64,000 nt of DNA. It comes from an uncultured Collinsella sp. Its GTDB lineage: Bacteria; Actinomycetota; Coriobacteriia; Coriobacteriales; Coriobacteriaceae. Both the position numbers and the translations under genes were made by a program. The DNA is taken from positions 1-64,000 of the forward strand of contig CABRYP010000001.1 in assembly GCA_902475245.1 (NCBI GenBank). The letters run 5' to 3'. Under the pieces are notes generated by a model. The model was not told the DNA's origin and did not search any database. It was given only the letters and a program-made list of their open reading frames with translations. Shown piece after piece: positions 1 through 9,388 of the stretch. Position 1 is the stretch's first letter. Each line of letters opens with the position of its first letter.

Positions 1-15
1 TCCAGCCATAAAAAA

Positions 16-49
16 GCCTCCCATTTCTTGTGTCCAAGAAATGGGAGGC
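16..49 (-). terminator. Strong hairpin, terminator for a minus-strand transcript
   Basis: A perfect 15-base stem (16-30 with 35-49) encloses a 4-base loop. On the minus strand it is followed by five Ts (15-11), so it would end a transcript running leftwards. No convincing protein gene lies on that strand within the next 500 bases. It also resembles a terminal repeat of an insertion sequence, but nothing else of such an element is present. Confidence 0.55.
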
Positions 50-621
50 AGTTCACACTACGTGCGGCGGGGGTTCTTTCGTCCTGCGGAGTGTCCGCGA
101 AGGTCAGCCCTCAGATCCTGCTACGACTACATCCTCGGATTGTGTGGGCTGATGAAGGACGTGGTTGTGGAGGCCTTTGGTCCCCTTCGCTGTTTCGCGG
201 CTTTGCCGCGAAACCTCGCGCCACTTTGGGGCTGATTGCTTTTTGGAGCTCATCTATATTCCTTATGCTGGATGAAAAGCCCCTTGTTTTTGTCGGAGTG
301 CATACTCGTCTTATTAATGCATAGAATCTCGTATAGTGCGAGTAAGATATTGCGCTGTCCGTTTTGTGTTTAGCAGAGATATAGTTTGCATAATCTGGTC
401 TAATCCCTGCTCTATTAAAATAAAGTCGCACGTAAATGGCGTAGATATACCTGAGCTGGGCTTCTATACGCTGAGCGGGTAAAAACGACCGTTCACCGTT
501 CAACTGTTTTCAAAATGAATAAAATGAGGGATAACAAGAATATAAACCTTAATAAACTCGCGTATCGCACGGACACGGGTTATTAATGGGTTGTAGGCCT
601 TTTACAGAAAGGATTCCAGCA
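50..621. other. Gene-poor leader region with stacked hairpins
   Basis: No reading frame here looks like a protein. Several stems are visible: 193-213 (TTTCGCGGC with its complement), 104-110 with 147-153, and GGGGCT near 227 with AGCCCC near 276. Together with the terminator at 16-49 they could belong to a structured minus-strand RNA, but no known RNA family was recognised. The AT-rich part from about 400 to 600 probably carries the promoter of the carbamate kinase gene. Confidence 0.3.
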
Positions 622-1584
622 ATGTCTAAGCCTCTTGGCAAGCCCGATCGTATTGTCGTCGCCCTTGGCGGCAACGCCCTCGGCAACAACCCCGTTGAGC
701 AGATCGAGGCCGTGAGCAACACCGCTCACGCTCTTCTTGGCCTGATCGAGCAGGGTAACGAGATCATCATCACCCACGGCAACGGCCCGCAGGTCGGCAT
801 GATCCAGAACGCCTTCGCCGCTGCCCACGACGCCATCGGCACCCCCGAGATGCCGCTGCCCGAGTGCGGCGCCATGTCCCAGGGCTACATTGGTTATCAT
901 CTGCAGCAGGGCATCGGCCGCGAGATGCACAAGCGCTATAAGCGTTGGCACGCCGCCACCGTCGTCACCCAGATCGAGTGCGACCCGGATGATCCCGCGT
1001 TCAAGAACCCGACTAAGCCGATCGGCCCCTTCTATACCGAAGAGCAGGCCAAGGAGTTCATGGCCGAGGATCCCTCCAAGGTCTTCGTCGAGGATTCCGG
1101 CCGCGGCTGGCGTCGCGTCGTCGCTTCCCCCGATCCCAAGAAGATTGTCGAGGCTGACTCCATCCTCAACCTGCTCGACAACGAGTTCATCGTCATCGCC
1201 TGCGGTGGCGGCGGCATCCCCGTCGTCCGCGACTACGAGAACAAGGGCTGCTACAAGGGCGTTCCCGCCGTCATCGACAAGGACCTGGGCGGCGAGCTGC
1301 TGGCCGAGGACTGCGATGCCGACGTTCTGTTCCTGCTGACCGCCGTTGAGCATGTCGCCATCAACTTTGGCAAGCCCAACCAGGAGGAGCTCGAGGACCT
1401 CACCGCCGACGAGGCCGAGCGCCTGGCCGATGAGGGTCAGTTCGGCAAGGGCTCCATGGAGCCCAAGGTCCGCGCCGCCATCAAGTTCGCCCGCTCCCGC
1501 AAGGGCCGCACATGCATCATCGGCGCCCTGGACAAGGCCGCCGAGACCATGGCCGGCCTCTCCGGTACCCGCATCCACGAGTAG
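622..1584 (+). CDS. arcC: Carbamate kinase
   Basis: This 320-residue protein transfers phosphate between carbamoyl phosphate and ADP, giving ATP plus carbamate, the last step of arginine deiminase, agmatine or purine (allantoin/oxamate) catabolism. The amino acid kinase fold is clear from the N-terminal VVALGGNALG motif and the ITHGNGPQVG motif, and the length is standard for the family. The ATG at 622 follows an AGAAAGGA ribosome binding site; the upstream GTG/ATG options lack one. No arginine deiminase or ornithine transcarbamylase gene lies in the window, so the source of carbamoyl phosphate is not visible. It stands alone, with its own terminator downstream. Confidence 0.95.
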   Translation: MSKPLGKPDRIVVALGGNALGNNPVEQIEAVSNTAHALLGLIEQGNEIIITHGNGPQVGMIQNAFAAAHDAIGTPEMPLPECGAMSQGYIGYHLQQGIGREMHKRYKRWHAATVVTQIECDPDDPAFKNPTKPIGPFYTEEQAKEFMAEDPSKVFVEDSGRGWRRVVASPDPKKIVEADSILNLLDNEFIVIACGGGGIPVVRDYENKGCYKGVPAVIDKDLGGELLAEDCDADVLFLLTAVEHVAINFGKPNQEELEDLTADEAERLADEGQFGKGSMEPKVRAAIKFARSRKGRTCIIGALDKAAETMAGLSGTRIHE

Positions 1585-1649
1585 TCTCTACTCTGTTGCC
1601 TCTCTCGTGGGCGCCAGGCAAAGCGCCCACAAACCAGCCTCTCTTCATG

Positions 1650-1682
1650 AGCCCCGCAGTCCGCTCCGACTGCGGGGCTTTT
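1650..1682 (+). terminator. Rho-independent terminator of arcC
   Basis: A 12-base GC-rich stem (1650-1661 with 1668-1679) is followed by TTTT. It lies between the convergent arcC and the C39-like gene. Confidence 0.85.
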
Positions 1683-1718
1683 GCTATTCACCTAGTCATT
1701 GGGGACGTTCTTAAATGA

Positions 1719-2753
1719 CTAGTAGTAGGCCCACATGGCTTCGATTTCATTGAGGACTTCTACGACGCCCCAGCGGCGGGCGCTGCGGCTTTGCGAGTTG
1801 GGGTCGTAGACTCCCACTTGATCGGCATCGTCGATGCCCCAGAGCACGATATAGTGTCCAACGCTGGTAAAGGTGCCGGGACGAACCGATGCGATGATGG
1901 GCGCGCCCGAGCGCAGCGCCTGGGTGATGGAGCTGCGATCGATATGGAGCTCAGTTCCGTTAAGGCCCAGCTGCCATGCGCCGCTCGTCATAAACGACCA
2001 CTCGGTGGCACCGGTGGGGGCATAGTTGCCCGCCTCGGAAAGGGCGCACATATCGACTGGTGTCATATCGGTGTGGCCGGTCTTACAAATGTAGACCATG
2101 GTGAGGCAGGTAGGGCCGCAGGCATTTTGGCGGATGGTACCGCCGGCGTAGGGCAGCTCCGACCATGCCGGGTCAATCTGATAGATGTGGGGCATGGTGC
2201 CGGCTTGCCACTGCGAACGCGGGGTCGAAAACGCAAACGAATAGCCGGGCGCGACCGGGGACTTGAGCAGCTTATCCTCGGCGGTTGGATCGAGACCGGC
2301 CGAGCCGTGGGAGATACAGGAGCTCATAAGCACAAAGACCAGACAGGTGAGGATAGAGCACAGTGCGAGGCGAAGTCGACGAGCTGACAGGGCGGGGGCA
2401 TTCACGTACGATGTCGAGCGGTAAGGCTTGCCGTCGCGTCCGCCTTGGGGATGCGAAAAGAAGCGGTTGATATGGATGCCGGGCTGACGTGCGCCGTTGC
2501 GGCGCAGTTGCGGAACCTCGGCCTGACGCTGTCGAGTGCGCGCGCCCAAGCGGCTATCTTGCTGCGCGCTTGTGGCCGTGCTCGGACGGCCGCTCTGCCG
2601 TGTTCTGCTTGTCTGCTGCCGAGACGAAGGTCTGGGTTGCTCTTGAGGGCGTTGCGGATTGCTGCTCGTGGCCCTTCTGGGCGTCGGCGTGGTACGACCA
2701 GCAAGGCGAACACTTTGTCGCCGTTGATCACCGTCGTTGTATCCGTATGCCAT
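1719..2753 (-). CDS. Membrane-anchored C39-like cysteine peptidase family protein
   Basis: This 344-residue protein has a long polar, Arg/Gln/Ser-rich N-terminus (about 1-120), one hydrophobic segment near 126-146, and a C-terminal papain-like domain of the Peptidase_C39_2 type. The likely catalytic residues are Cys212 (in NACGPTC), His300 (SVGHY) and Asp317 (YDPNS). The domain would sit outside the membrane. Such proteins occur widely in Gram-positive bacteria as predicted cell-surface proteases or amidases, with few characterised substrates. There is no ABC exporter fused or adjacent, so it is not a bacteriocin-processing transporter. The start is preceded by AAGGCGG, and a TTATAC -10-like box lies about 20 bases further upstream on the minus strand. 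Confidence 0.8.
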   Translation of the reverse strand: MAYGYNDGDQRRQSVRLAGRTTPTPRRATSSNPQRPQEQPRPSSRQQTSRTRQSGRPSTATSAQQDSRLGARTRQRQAEVPQLRRNGARQPGIHINRFFSHPQGGRDGKPYRSTSYVNAPALSARRLRLALCSILTCLVFVLMSSCISHGSAGLDPTAEDKLLKSPVAPGYSFAFSTPRSQWQAGTMPHIYQIDPAWSELPYAGGTIRQNACGPTCLTMVYICKTGHTDMTPVDMCALSEAGNYAPTGATEWSFMTSGAWQLGLNGTELHIDRSSITQALRSGAPIIASVRPGTFTSVGHYIVLWGIDDADQVGVYDPNSQSRSARRWGVVEVLNEIEAMWAYY

Positions 2754-3113
2754 TCGTACCGCCTTGTCTCATGTATAACCTGTCTATCCTACAAAAAAGA
2801 TGTGCAACAAAGGGGTCTGCGCGTCAAAAGCTCGGTAAACGGTACGAAAGGCGCAAAACACACGGCCTCAAAAACATCTCTATATGCGTCCGATGAGCGT
2901 ACACCCGTCGGGCGGGCGGCAACAATGGGCTGCAAACTGTGCCGTTCGTCCCAAAAATGGCGCCGCTCGTTTTGCAGTTCTGCCTTCGGTCGAGCTACAA
3001 GCGGAGCTGCTGTGCCAAGGCCGTATCTTAAAGCTACGAAATAAAAGTGCGCGGCGAAACGGACCGCGCAAGGGGTGACGTCAAGGGGCGTCAAAAAGGA
3101 AAGGAGGGGAACA
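2754..3113. other. Divergent intergenic region with an inverted repeat before the permease
   Basis: These 360 bases separate the divergent C39-like and permease genes and must hold both promoters. A perfect 7-base inverted repeat (TGCGCGG, 3048-3054 and 3064-3070) sits about 45 bases before the permease start and could be an operator or a leader hairpin. No known riboswitch was recognised. Confidence 0.4.
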
Positions 3114-4565
3114 ATGGCGGACAAGAACGCAGAAGTTGCAGTCGAGGATAACGGCGGCATGAAGAAAACGCTTTCGCTCTGGAACTTCTTCACCATCGGT
3201 TTCGGTGCCATCATCGGTACCGGTTGGGTTCTGCAGGTCGGCGACTGGATGGTCGTGGGCGGCGGTCCCGTTCCCGCTATGATCGCATTCCTCTTGGGTG
3301 CAATCTTCCTCGTGCCCGTCGGAGCTGTTTTCGGTGAGCTCACGGCTGCTATCCCCATTTCGGGCGGCATCGTCGAGTATGTCGATCGTAGCTTTGGCCG
3401 TACGCTGAGCTACATCACCGGATGGCTTTTGGCCCTGGGTAACGGCATCCTGTGCCCGTGGGAGGCCATCGCCATTTCGACCCTCGTATCCGAGATGTTC
3501 GGCAGCCTGCCCGGCCTTGAGTGGCTGCGCGCCGTCAAGCTCTACACCATCCTGGGCGCCGACGTTTACCTGTTCCCGACGCTGATTGCGCTCGGCTTTG
3601 CAGTCTACGTCATCTTCCTCAACTTCCGCGGTGCCAGCTCGGCCGCCAAGCTCCAGGCCTTCCTGACCAAGGCTCTGCTCTGCGGCATGCTGCTCGCCAT
3701 GGGCGTCTCGCTGTTCACCGGCTCGCCGGACAATGCCATGCCCGTGTTCTCCCAGGTCGCCGGCGCTGGCGGCGGCAAGGCCGCTACCGAGAGCACCAGC
3801 CTGTTCGCCGGCATCGTGTCGGTCTTGGTTCTGACTCCGTTCTTCTACGCCGGTTTCGACACCATTCCTCAGCAGGCTGAGGAAGCAGCCGAGGGCCTCA
3901 ACTGGAACAAGTTCGGCAAGATCATCTCCCTGGCCCTGCTGGCCGCCGGCGGCTTCTACATGGTCTGCATCTACTCGTTCGGCACCATCCTCGACTGGCA
4001 TGAGTTTGTTAAGAGCCCGGTTCCCGCGCTTGCCTGCCTCAAGGGCATCAACATGCTCCTATACCTGGCCATGCTCGTCATCGCCACGCTTGGACCCATG
4101 GGCCCGATGAACTCCTTCTACGGCGCCACGAGCCGCATCATGCTCGCCATGGGCCGCAAGGGCCAGCTGCCCGAGAAGTTCGCCGAGGTCGATCCCAAGT
4201 CCGGCGCTCCCAAGCTTGCCTGCGTCGTCTTGGGCGTCATCACTGTCATCGGTCCGTTCCTGGGCAAGAACATGCTCATCCCTCTGACCAACGTTTCGGC
4301 TCTCGCCTTCATCTTCTCCTGCGGCATGGTGGCTCTTGCCTGCTTGCGCATGCGCTTCACCGAGCCCGACCTGCCTCGTCCCTACGAGGTGCCCGGCGGC
4401 AAGTTTGGCATCGGTCTCGCTATCGCTGCCTGCGCCATCATCATCGGCCTGCTCGTGATTCCGTTCTCTCCCGCCTCCCTCAACATGGTGGAGTGGAGCA
4501 TCGTGATCGGCTGGTTGGCTATTGGCCTGGCCCTTATGGCTTTCACCAATTCCCGCAAAAAGTAA
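3114..4565 (+). CDS. APC-superfamily amino acid permease
   Basis: A 483-residue, very hydrophobic protein with about twelve membrane segments. The first segment carries the GFGAIIGTGW signature of amino acid/polyamine/organocation permeases, where the unwound helix binds the substrate carboxyl group. The ATG at 3114 was chosen because AAGGAGG lies just upstream; a GTG at 3075 would add 13 polar residues without a ribosome binding site. It is followed at 131 bases by an amidohydrolase, with a stem-loop between them. This suggests one operon in which the imported amino acid derivative or dipeptide is hydrolysed inside the cell. The substrate cannot be read from sequence. Confidence 0.88.
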   Translation: MADKNAEVAVEDNGGMKKTLSLWNFFTIGFGAIIGTGWVLQVGDWMVVGGGPVPAMIAFLLGAIFLVPVGAVFGELTAAIPISGGIVEYVDRSFGRTLSYITGWLLALGNGILCPWEAIAISTLVSEMFGSLPGLEWLRAVKLYTILGADVYLFPTLIALGFAVYVIFLNFRGASSAAKLQAFLTKALLCGMLLAMGVSLFTGSPDNAMPVFSQVAGAGGGKAATESTSLFAGIVSVLVLTPFFYAGFDTIPQQAEEAAEGLNWNKFGKIISLALLAAGGFYMVCIYSFGTILDWHEFVKSPVPALACLKGINMLLYLAMLVIATLGPMGPMNSFYGATSRIMLAMGRKGQLPEKFAEVDPKSGAPKLACVVLGVITVIGPFLGKNMLIPLTNVSALAFIFSCGMVALACLRMRFTEPDLPRPYEVPGGKFGIGLAIAACAIIIGLLVIPFSPASLNMVEWSIVIGWLAIGLALMAFTNSRKK

Positions 4566-4578
4566 CGCCTAGCCGGGG

Positions 4579-4621
4579 CGGATCGGGTGCACGGGACCCT
4601 CTCTCCCGCGCACCGAATCCG
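4579..4621 (+). other. Imperfect stem-loop between permease and amidohydrolase genes
   Basis: An 18-base imperfect stem (4579-4596 with 4604-4621) without a T-tract. It more likely stabilises the upstream message or tunes readthrough than acts as a full terminator. Confidence 0.5.
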
Positions 4622-4696
4622 GCACCACTTGGGTAGCTTTGTGAGGCCTTAACCCAACACGGCCTCGCCCACTATATGGATCCATAAGGAGGAACC

Positions 4697-5974
4697 ATGT
4701 CCACTAAGTATGCAATCGTTGGCGGCAAGCTCATCGACGGTACCGGTGCCGAGCCGGTCGAGAACTCCCTCGTTCTCGTCGACGACAACGGCAAGATCGA
4801 GTACGCCGGTGCTATGCAGGACCTTCCCGAGGGCGTTGAGGTTATCGACGCCGCCGGCAAGACCGTCCTTCCCGGCCTGATCGACACCCACCTGCACTTC
4901 TCGGGCAACCTGACCGACGATGACACCGATTGGGTCATGCAGCCGCTCCTCGAGAAGCAGGCCGTTGCCGTCAAGCAGGCCTACGACTGCCTCACCCACG
5001 GCCTCACCACCGTCTGCGAGATCGGCCGCTTTGGTATCCAGATTCGCGACTGCATCGACAAGGGCGTCTTTAAGGGCCCGCGCGTTCTGGCCACCGGCCT
5101 CGGCTTCTGCCGTGTTGCCGGCCACGGTGACTCCCACCACTGCACCCAGGAGCTCAACAAGGAATCCCACCCCTGGGGCGACCAGGTCGATGGTCCTTGG
5201 GATCTGCGCAAGGCCGTCCGTCGTCGCCTGCGCGAGAACCCCGATGCCATCAAGATCTGGGCTACCGGTGGCGGCATCTGGCGCTGGGACTCCGGTCGCG
5301 ACCAGCACTATTGCTCCGAGGAGATCCAGGCCGTGGTCGAAGAGGCGAAGATGGTCGGTATCCCCGTGTGGAGCCACTGCTACAACAACCACGCCGCTGC
5401 CTACGATTCCGTCCGCTTTGGCTGCGAGCAGCTGATTCACGGTTTCGATATCGATGAGCGCACCATGGACCTCATGGCCGAGCAGGGCACCTTCTTCACC
5501 CCGACGATCGCCTTCCTGCCCACCTGGTACGCCACCTATCCGCCCGTCTACGTCCCCGAGCTGCACGACAAGTACGAGGGTACCCTGGTCGAGAAGGAGC
5601 TGCAGCGCAACTACGACTGCCTGCGCGAGGCCAAGAAGCGCGGCGTCGTCATGACGATCGGCTCCGACTCCTTCTCCTTCGTCACCCCGTACGGCACCTG
5701 CTCCATCGAGGAGATGTACGAGTTCGTCGACAAGATCGGCTTCACCCCGGTCGAGACCATCACCTGCGCCACCCTCAACGGTGCCAAGATGTGCCACATC
5801 GAGGACGAGACCGGTTCCATCGAGGCCGGCAAGTGCGCCGACCTGCTGGTCGTCAACGGTGACGTCGCCGCCGACATCCACGTGCTCAACACCGACAACA
5901 TGGACGTCATCATGAAGGATGGCTGGATCGTCGAGGCTGGCACCTTTGGCGAGGCCAACAAATACAGCGCCTAA
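4697..5974 (+). CDS. Metal-dependent amidohydrolase
   Basis: This 425-residue member of the amidohydrolase superfamily shows the full set of metal ligands: His65 and His67 (THLH), Lys186 (IKIWATGG, probably carbamylated), His227, His248 and Asp324 (GSD). The Lys placement matches the group that includes Xaa-Arg dipeptidases/prolidases and related cyclic amide hydrolases, so a dipeptide or N-acyl amino acid is a reasonable but unproven substrate. The start is set by a strong AAGGAGGA site. It lies behind the APC permease and ahead of a LytS/LytTR pair, which may sense the same compound. Imidazolonepropionase was considered, but its signature residues were not evident. Confidence 0.85.
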   Translation: MSTKYAIVGGKLIDGTGAEPVENSLVLVDDNGKIEYAGAMQDLPEGVEVIDAAGKTVLPGLIDTHLHFSGNLTDDDTDWVMQPLLEKQAVAVKQAYDCLTHGLTTVCEIGRFGIQIRDCIDKGVFKGPRVLATGLGFCRVAGHGDSHHCTQELNKESHPWGDQVDGPWDLRKAVRRRLRENPDAIKIWATGGGIWRWDSGRDQHYCSEEIQAVVEEAKMVGIPVWSHCYNNHAAAYDSVRFGCEQLIHGFDIDERTMDLMAEQGTFFTPTIAFLPTWYATYPPVYVPELHDKYEGTLVEKELQRNYDCLREAKKRGVVMTIGSDSFSFVTPYGTCSIEEMYEFVDKIGFTPVETITCATLNGAKMCHIEDETGSIEAGKCADLLVVNGDVAADIHVLNTDNMDVIMKDGWIVEAGTFGEANKYSA

Positions 5975-6032
5975 GATACCGTTTGTCGATTGCTGGATGT
6001 AAAACACAGTTTTTGATTGCATAATGCAATGG

Positions 6033-6058
6033 AGAGGGTCGCTTGCGGCCCTCTTTAT
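6033..6058 (+). terminator. Terminator after the amidohydrolase gene
   Basis: A GC-rich hairpin (AGAGGG at 6033-6038, CCCTCT at 6049-6054, with extra pairs inside) is followed by TTATT. Confidence 0.6.
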
Positions 6059-6085
6059 TGCTATGGGTGCGATAGAAAAAAGGGG

Positions 6086-7477
6086 ATGACGGTGGATTTA
6101 AACAGGCTGATTCTGGGCAAGAGCTACAACTCTACCAAGGTCTTTCGCACGGCCCAGCATGTGGTCCAGGCCATCCTGCTCGGTATTGTCGTTCCGGCGC
6201 TTATCTTGCTGCTTATCTGGGATTTAACCGATAATCCCAATCCCGTTCCGGGCGTTGTCGTTATTGCCGGCATGGTCATGCTGTGCTTCTTTTTCTCGTA
6301 TGTCTTTGTGGTCCCCGACGACCTCACATCGAGCGCAACCGACCGTACGCTCGCCATCGCATCAAAAATATTCGCCTATACATCGCGTGGCCTTACGCCC
6401 GAAGCGGCCCTGGGCGCCTCTAAAATCATCCTGTCCGAGACCATCGCCTCTGCCATCTGCTTTACCGACGGCAAGCAGGTGTTGGCAAGTTGGGGCGAGG
6501 ATTCGACAAGGTGTCCCGCCGGCACCCCGGTCGTGCTCAAGACCACGCTCAGTGTGATTGAGACGGGTGAGCAGAGCGTGTTTTCGCGTGACACCTCCAA
6601 TGAGACGGGTGGCTATTTTCCCCGCCTGCGCGCCGGCATTGTCGCGCCGCTTACCGTGCGCGGGCATTGTGTGGGCACACTCGAGCTGTATTACCCCCGC
6701 CTGAGCAGCATCGATATGCGCCAGACGGCCCTTGCTTCGGGTTTTGCCGATCTCATTTCCACGCAGCTCGCCAGCTTTGAGCTCGAGCGCCAGGACGAGC
6801 TCACAGCTCGCGTTGAGCTACGCGCCCTGCAGTCGCAGGTCGACCCGCATTTTCTATTCAATACCATTAGCACGATTGTGTCGCTCGTTCGAACCGAGCC
6901 CGACAAGGCGCGATCGCTGCTGATCGACTTTTCCAACTACTATCGTCAGACGCTTTCTGATTCCGATACGCTCACCACGCTCGAGCACGAGGTGGAACAG
7001 GGCACCCGTTATATCAATCTTATGCAGGCCCGATATGGCGACGGCCGTCTGCGCGTTTCGGTCGACATCGACTTTGAGGTGCGCGACAGCCTGGTGCCGC
7101 CGTTTATCTTGCAGCCGCTGCTCGAAAACTGCATCAAGCATGCGCAGCGCGAGACCGAGCCGCTTTCTATTCGTGTTAGGGCTTTTGAGACCGATGACGG
7201 CCTGGAGATCATCGTCGAAGATGACGGCATCGGTATGAGCGAAGAAGTCTGCGCGCATCTGTTTGAGCAGCATCGCCGAGAGGAGCCCGAGAGCATTACC
7301 GCCGACGGCTCCATCAAGCGAGGTTGCGGTCTGGCGCTCTTCAATGTGCTTCAGCGCATCCATTTCTTTTACGGAGAAGATTCTGGCATGCGCGTGAAGT
7401 CCCAGGAGGGCGTGGGGACGCAGGTCATCGTAGAGTTGAACGGCGAGCCGCATGAGCCGGCGCCGCTAACGGTGTAG
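6086..7477 (+). CDS. LytS-type sensor histidine kinase (first pair)
   Basis: A 463-residue membrane kinase. Two membrane segments (about 27-45 and 55-76) are followed by a GAF-like sensor region (about 90-230) and a His_kinase domain with the phosphorylated His255 in QVDPHFLFNT. The ATPase part shows the N box (LLENCIKHA) and G box (DDGIGM). It lacks the five-helix LYT sensor of true LytS, so the signal may be cytoplasmic. The ATG at 6086 follows an A/G-rich tract, while the in-frame ATG at 6017 lies before the preceding terminator. The cognate regulator starts 38 bases downstream. The kinase is closely similar to the one at 12003. Confidence 0.9.
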   Translation: MTVDLNRLILGKSYNSTKVFRTAQHVVQAILLGIVVPALILLLIWDLTDNPNPVPGVVVIAGMVMLCFFFSYVFVVPDDLTSSATDRTLAIASKIFAYTSRGLTPEAALGASKIILSETIASAICFTDGKQVLASWGEDSTRCPAGTPVVLKTTLSVIETGEQSVFSRDTSNETGGYFPRLRAGIVAPLTVRGHCVGTLELYYPRLSSIDMRQTALASGFADLISTQLASFELERQDELTARVELRALQSQVDPHFLFNTISTIVSLVRTEPDKARSLLIDFSNYYRQTLSDSDTLTTLEHEVEQGTRYINLMQARYGDGRLRVSVDIDFEVRDSLVPPFILQPLLENCIKHAQRETEPLSIRVRAFETDDGLEIIVEDDGIGMSEEVCAHLFEQHRREEPESITADGSIKRGCGLALFNVLQRIHFFYGEDSGMRVKSQEGVGTQVIVELNGEPHEPAPLTV

Positions 7478-7515
7478 CACGCGGTTGGATTGAGAGAAAA
7501 AGAGGGGAAGCGCAT

Positions 7516-8250
7516 ATGTCCGAAGGCTGGAACATCCTGGTGGTTGATGACGAGCCTCCCATTAGGGCTGAGCTACGCTATCTGTTGGAAAAGGATACGC
7601 GTGTGGGACAGATTGCCGAGGCGGGCAATGTCACCGAAGCCGTGGAGTCGATTCTGTCGAACAAGCCCGACGTGCTGTTTTTAGACATTACCATGCCCGG
7701 TCGCTCGGGAATTGAGCTTGCCGAGACGCTGCAGAACCTAAAGACGCCGCCGATCGTGGTGTTTGTGACGGCATTTGCCGAGTATGCGGCCGATGCCTAT
7801 AACCTCGATGCTGTCGATTACATCGTCAAACCGGTCGAGGATGCCCGCTTGTCAAAGGCGCTCGACAAGATAGAGACTGCCCTGGGCGCTCGCCGTGTCG
7901 TCCATGCTCCGCGCCAGCCTTTGCGCCTGACGGTGGATCGTGGGGGCAAAAGGGTGTTCATTCCCGTGGCGGATGTCTGCTACTTTGAGGCGCGTGCCGA
8001 TTTTTGCAACGCCGTCTGCGCCGAGGGAACATACCTGATCAATGAGTCGATTTCCTCACTCGAGCGGCGCCTGGCCTCCGAGGGCTTTATCCGTGTCCAC
8101 CGCAGTTATCTGGTCAATTTGGAAGACGTGCACAATGTCGAGATCGGTTCCACGGGTCTTATGGAGCTCAGACTCGATCGCGTAACCTCGACGGTGCCTG
8201 TGTCCCGTCGTCGCGCTGCCGAGGTCAAGGCACACTTGGGGCTTGCGTAG
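7516..8250 (+). CDS. LytTR-family response regulator (first pair)
   Basis: A 244-residue regulator with an N-terminal receiver domain (acidic Asp11/Asp12, phosphorylated Asp57 in LFLDITMPG, the conserved Lys in IVKPVE) and a C-terminal LytTR DNA-binding domain from about residue 130 (FIRVHRSYLVNL). LytTR proteins bind pairs of short direct repeats upstream of target promoters, often for surface, transport or metabolite genes. It is co-transcribed with the kinase just upstream. Likely targets are the nearby permease and amidohydrolase genes, by position only. Confidence 0.92.
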   Translation: MSEGWNILVVDDEPPIRAELRYLLEKDTRVGQIAEAGNVTEAVESILSNKPDVLFLDITMPGRSGIELAETLQNLKTPPIVVFVTAFAEYAADAYNLDAVDYIVKPVEDARLSKALDKIETALGARRVVHAPRQPLRLTVDRGGKRVFIPVADVCYFEARADFCNAVCAEGTYLINESISSLERRLASEGFIRVHRSYLVNLEDVHNVEIGSTGLMELRLDRVTSTVPVSRRRAAEVKAHLGLA

Positions 8251-8342
8251 GCAGTCTGCATGCCATCGTTTGCCGCCGCAGGTTTGGCGTGACCGTGCGG
8301 TGGGCATAATGGGTGACATCGAATGAAATCGAAAGGATCATT

Positions 8343-9287
8343 ATGCCCGCGCTCATTACGCATCATCTGTTTGGCGAGGAAAGCATCGACCGTCTTCCGC
8401 AGGGCGTTATTACGTCCGACGAGGAGCGCATCGCCTTTATCCTGGGAAACCAAGGTCCCGACCCGTTTTTCTTCCACATGCTCACGCCGCGCGTTTCTGA
8501 CTGCACGTCGCTTGCTCAGGTCATGCACCGCTCGCGCATGTCGCGCCAGTTCTCGTGCCTGCGCGACGGCGTGTCGCACCTGCAGCCGCGCGACGCCAAT
8601 CTGGGCCGCGCCTTTGCGCTGGGCCTGCTGTCTCACTATGTACTCGACCGCAATGCCCACCCCTTTGTCTACGAGCAGCAGTTTGGCATTGTAGATTCCG
8701 ATCCCGAGCTCGAGGCTTCGGGCAGCCAAGTTCACGCCGTGCTCGAAAGCGATCTGGACGTGCTGATGCTACAGCTCAAGCGCGACGGTGCCACGGTCGA
8801 GGATTATCCGCCGGCGGGCGAGATCGTCACCACCGACCGCATCAACCGTGTGGCCGGCGTGCTGATGAGCTACATCGCCGGGCGCGTGTACGGTATCGAC
8901 ATCCCGGCGGGGGAGTACGCCGGCGCCGTCTCGGACATGCAGATGCTCTATCGCACCATTGAGCCGGCCGGCTCGGTAAAGACGCGCGCGATTGCCCTGG
9001 TTGAGGGCTTGGTGCATGACTACTCGCTGCTCGACGGCCTTGCTCATCGCGTGACGACGGAGCTGCCCGAGCGCACCGGTAACCTGGGCCACCTGACATG
9101 GAAGAACCCCTTTACCGATGAGGTCTCGACCGAGAGCTTCCCCGAGGTCTTTGAGCGCGCGCTGACCGATTACGAGCTCACCGTTGCCCGCTTTATCGAG
9201 ACCGGTGACATGGATGCCGTGACCGGCCATATCAACTATAGCGGCCGCGTACTCGACGCCGACGAGGAGTTCGACCGCGAGGAGTAG
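8343..9287 (+). CDS. Zinc-dependent phospholipase C-like protein
   Basis: A 314-residue protein related to the zinc-dependent phospholipase C fold (Pfam Zn_dep_PLPC). An early His pair (TTH-like ITHHLFG at 6-12), GNQGPDPFFF, and the HYVLDRNAHPF motif supply typical His/Asp metal ligands. No signal peptide is visible, unlike secreted clostridial phospholipases, so it is probably intracellular; many such proteins in Firmicutes and Actinobacteria are of unknown function. The ATG at 8343 follows GAAAGGA. It has no obvious operon partner. Confidence 0.75.
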   Translation: MPALITHHLFGEESIDRLPQGVITSDEERIAFILGNQGPDPFFFHMLTPRVSDCTSLAQVMHRSRMSRQFSCLRDGVSHLQPRDANLGRAFALGLLSHYVLDRNAHPFVYEQQFGIVDSDPELEASGSQVHAVLESDLDVLMLQLKRDGATVEDYPPAGEIVTTDRINRVAGVLMSYIAGRVYGIDIPAGEYAGAVSDMQMLYRTIEPAGSVKTRAIALVEGLVHDYSLLDGLAHRVTTELPERTGNLGHLTWKNPFTDEVSTESFPEVFERALTDYELTVARFIETGDMDAVTGHINYSGRVLDADEEFDREE

Positions 9288-9388
9288 GACCCGTGCGTGC
9301 CCCTTTGCCGAATCCTTACCAGCGCTTCTGTGCAATTGGGGTACGATGAACTAACTGCATATCGGGCGAATACGAAGGGGCCCTGTCC

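Noticed and set aside
227..300. tmRNA-like start GGGGCTGATT
   Set aside because: The following bases lack the conserved tmRNA 5' sequence and no tRNA-like 3' end with CCA is found.
111..503. 130-residue minus-strand frame at the left edge
   Set aside because: Composition is not protein-like, there is no ribosome binding site, and it crosses several strong hairpins.
583..1578. 331-residue open frame opposite carbamate kinase
   Set aside because: It is the codon-bias shadow of arcC, low complexity in Gly, Leu and Asp, with no homology signal and no ribosome binding site.
2754..3113. Riboswitch before the amino acid permease
   Set aside because: No glycine, lysine, guanidine or other aptamer core could be matched by eye; only a 7-base inverted repeat is supported.
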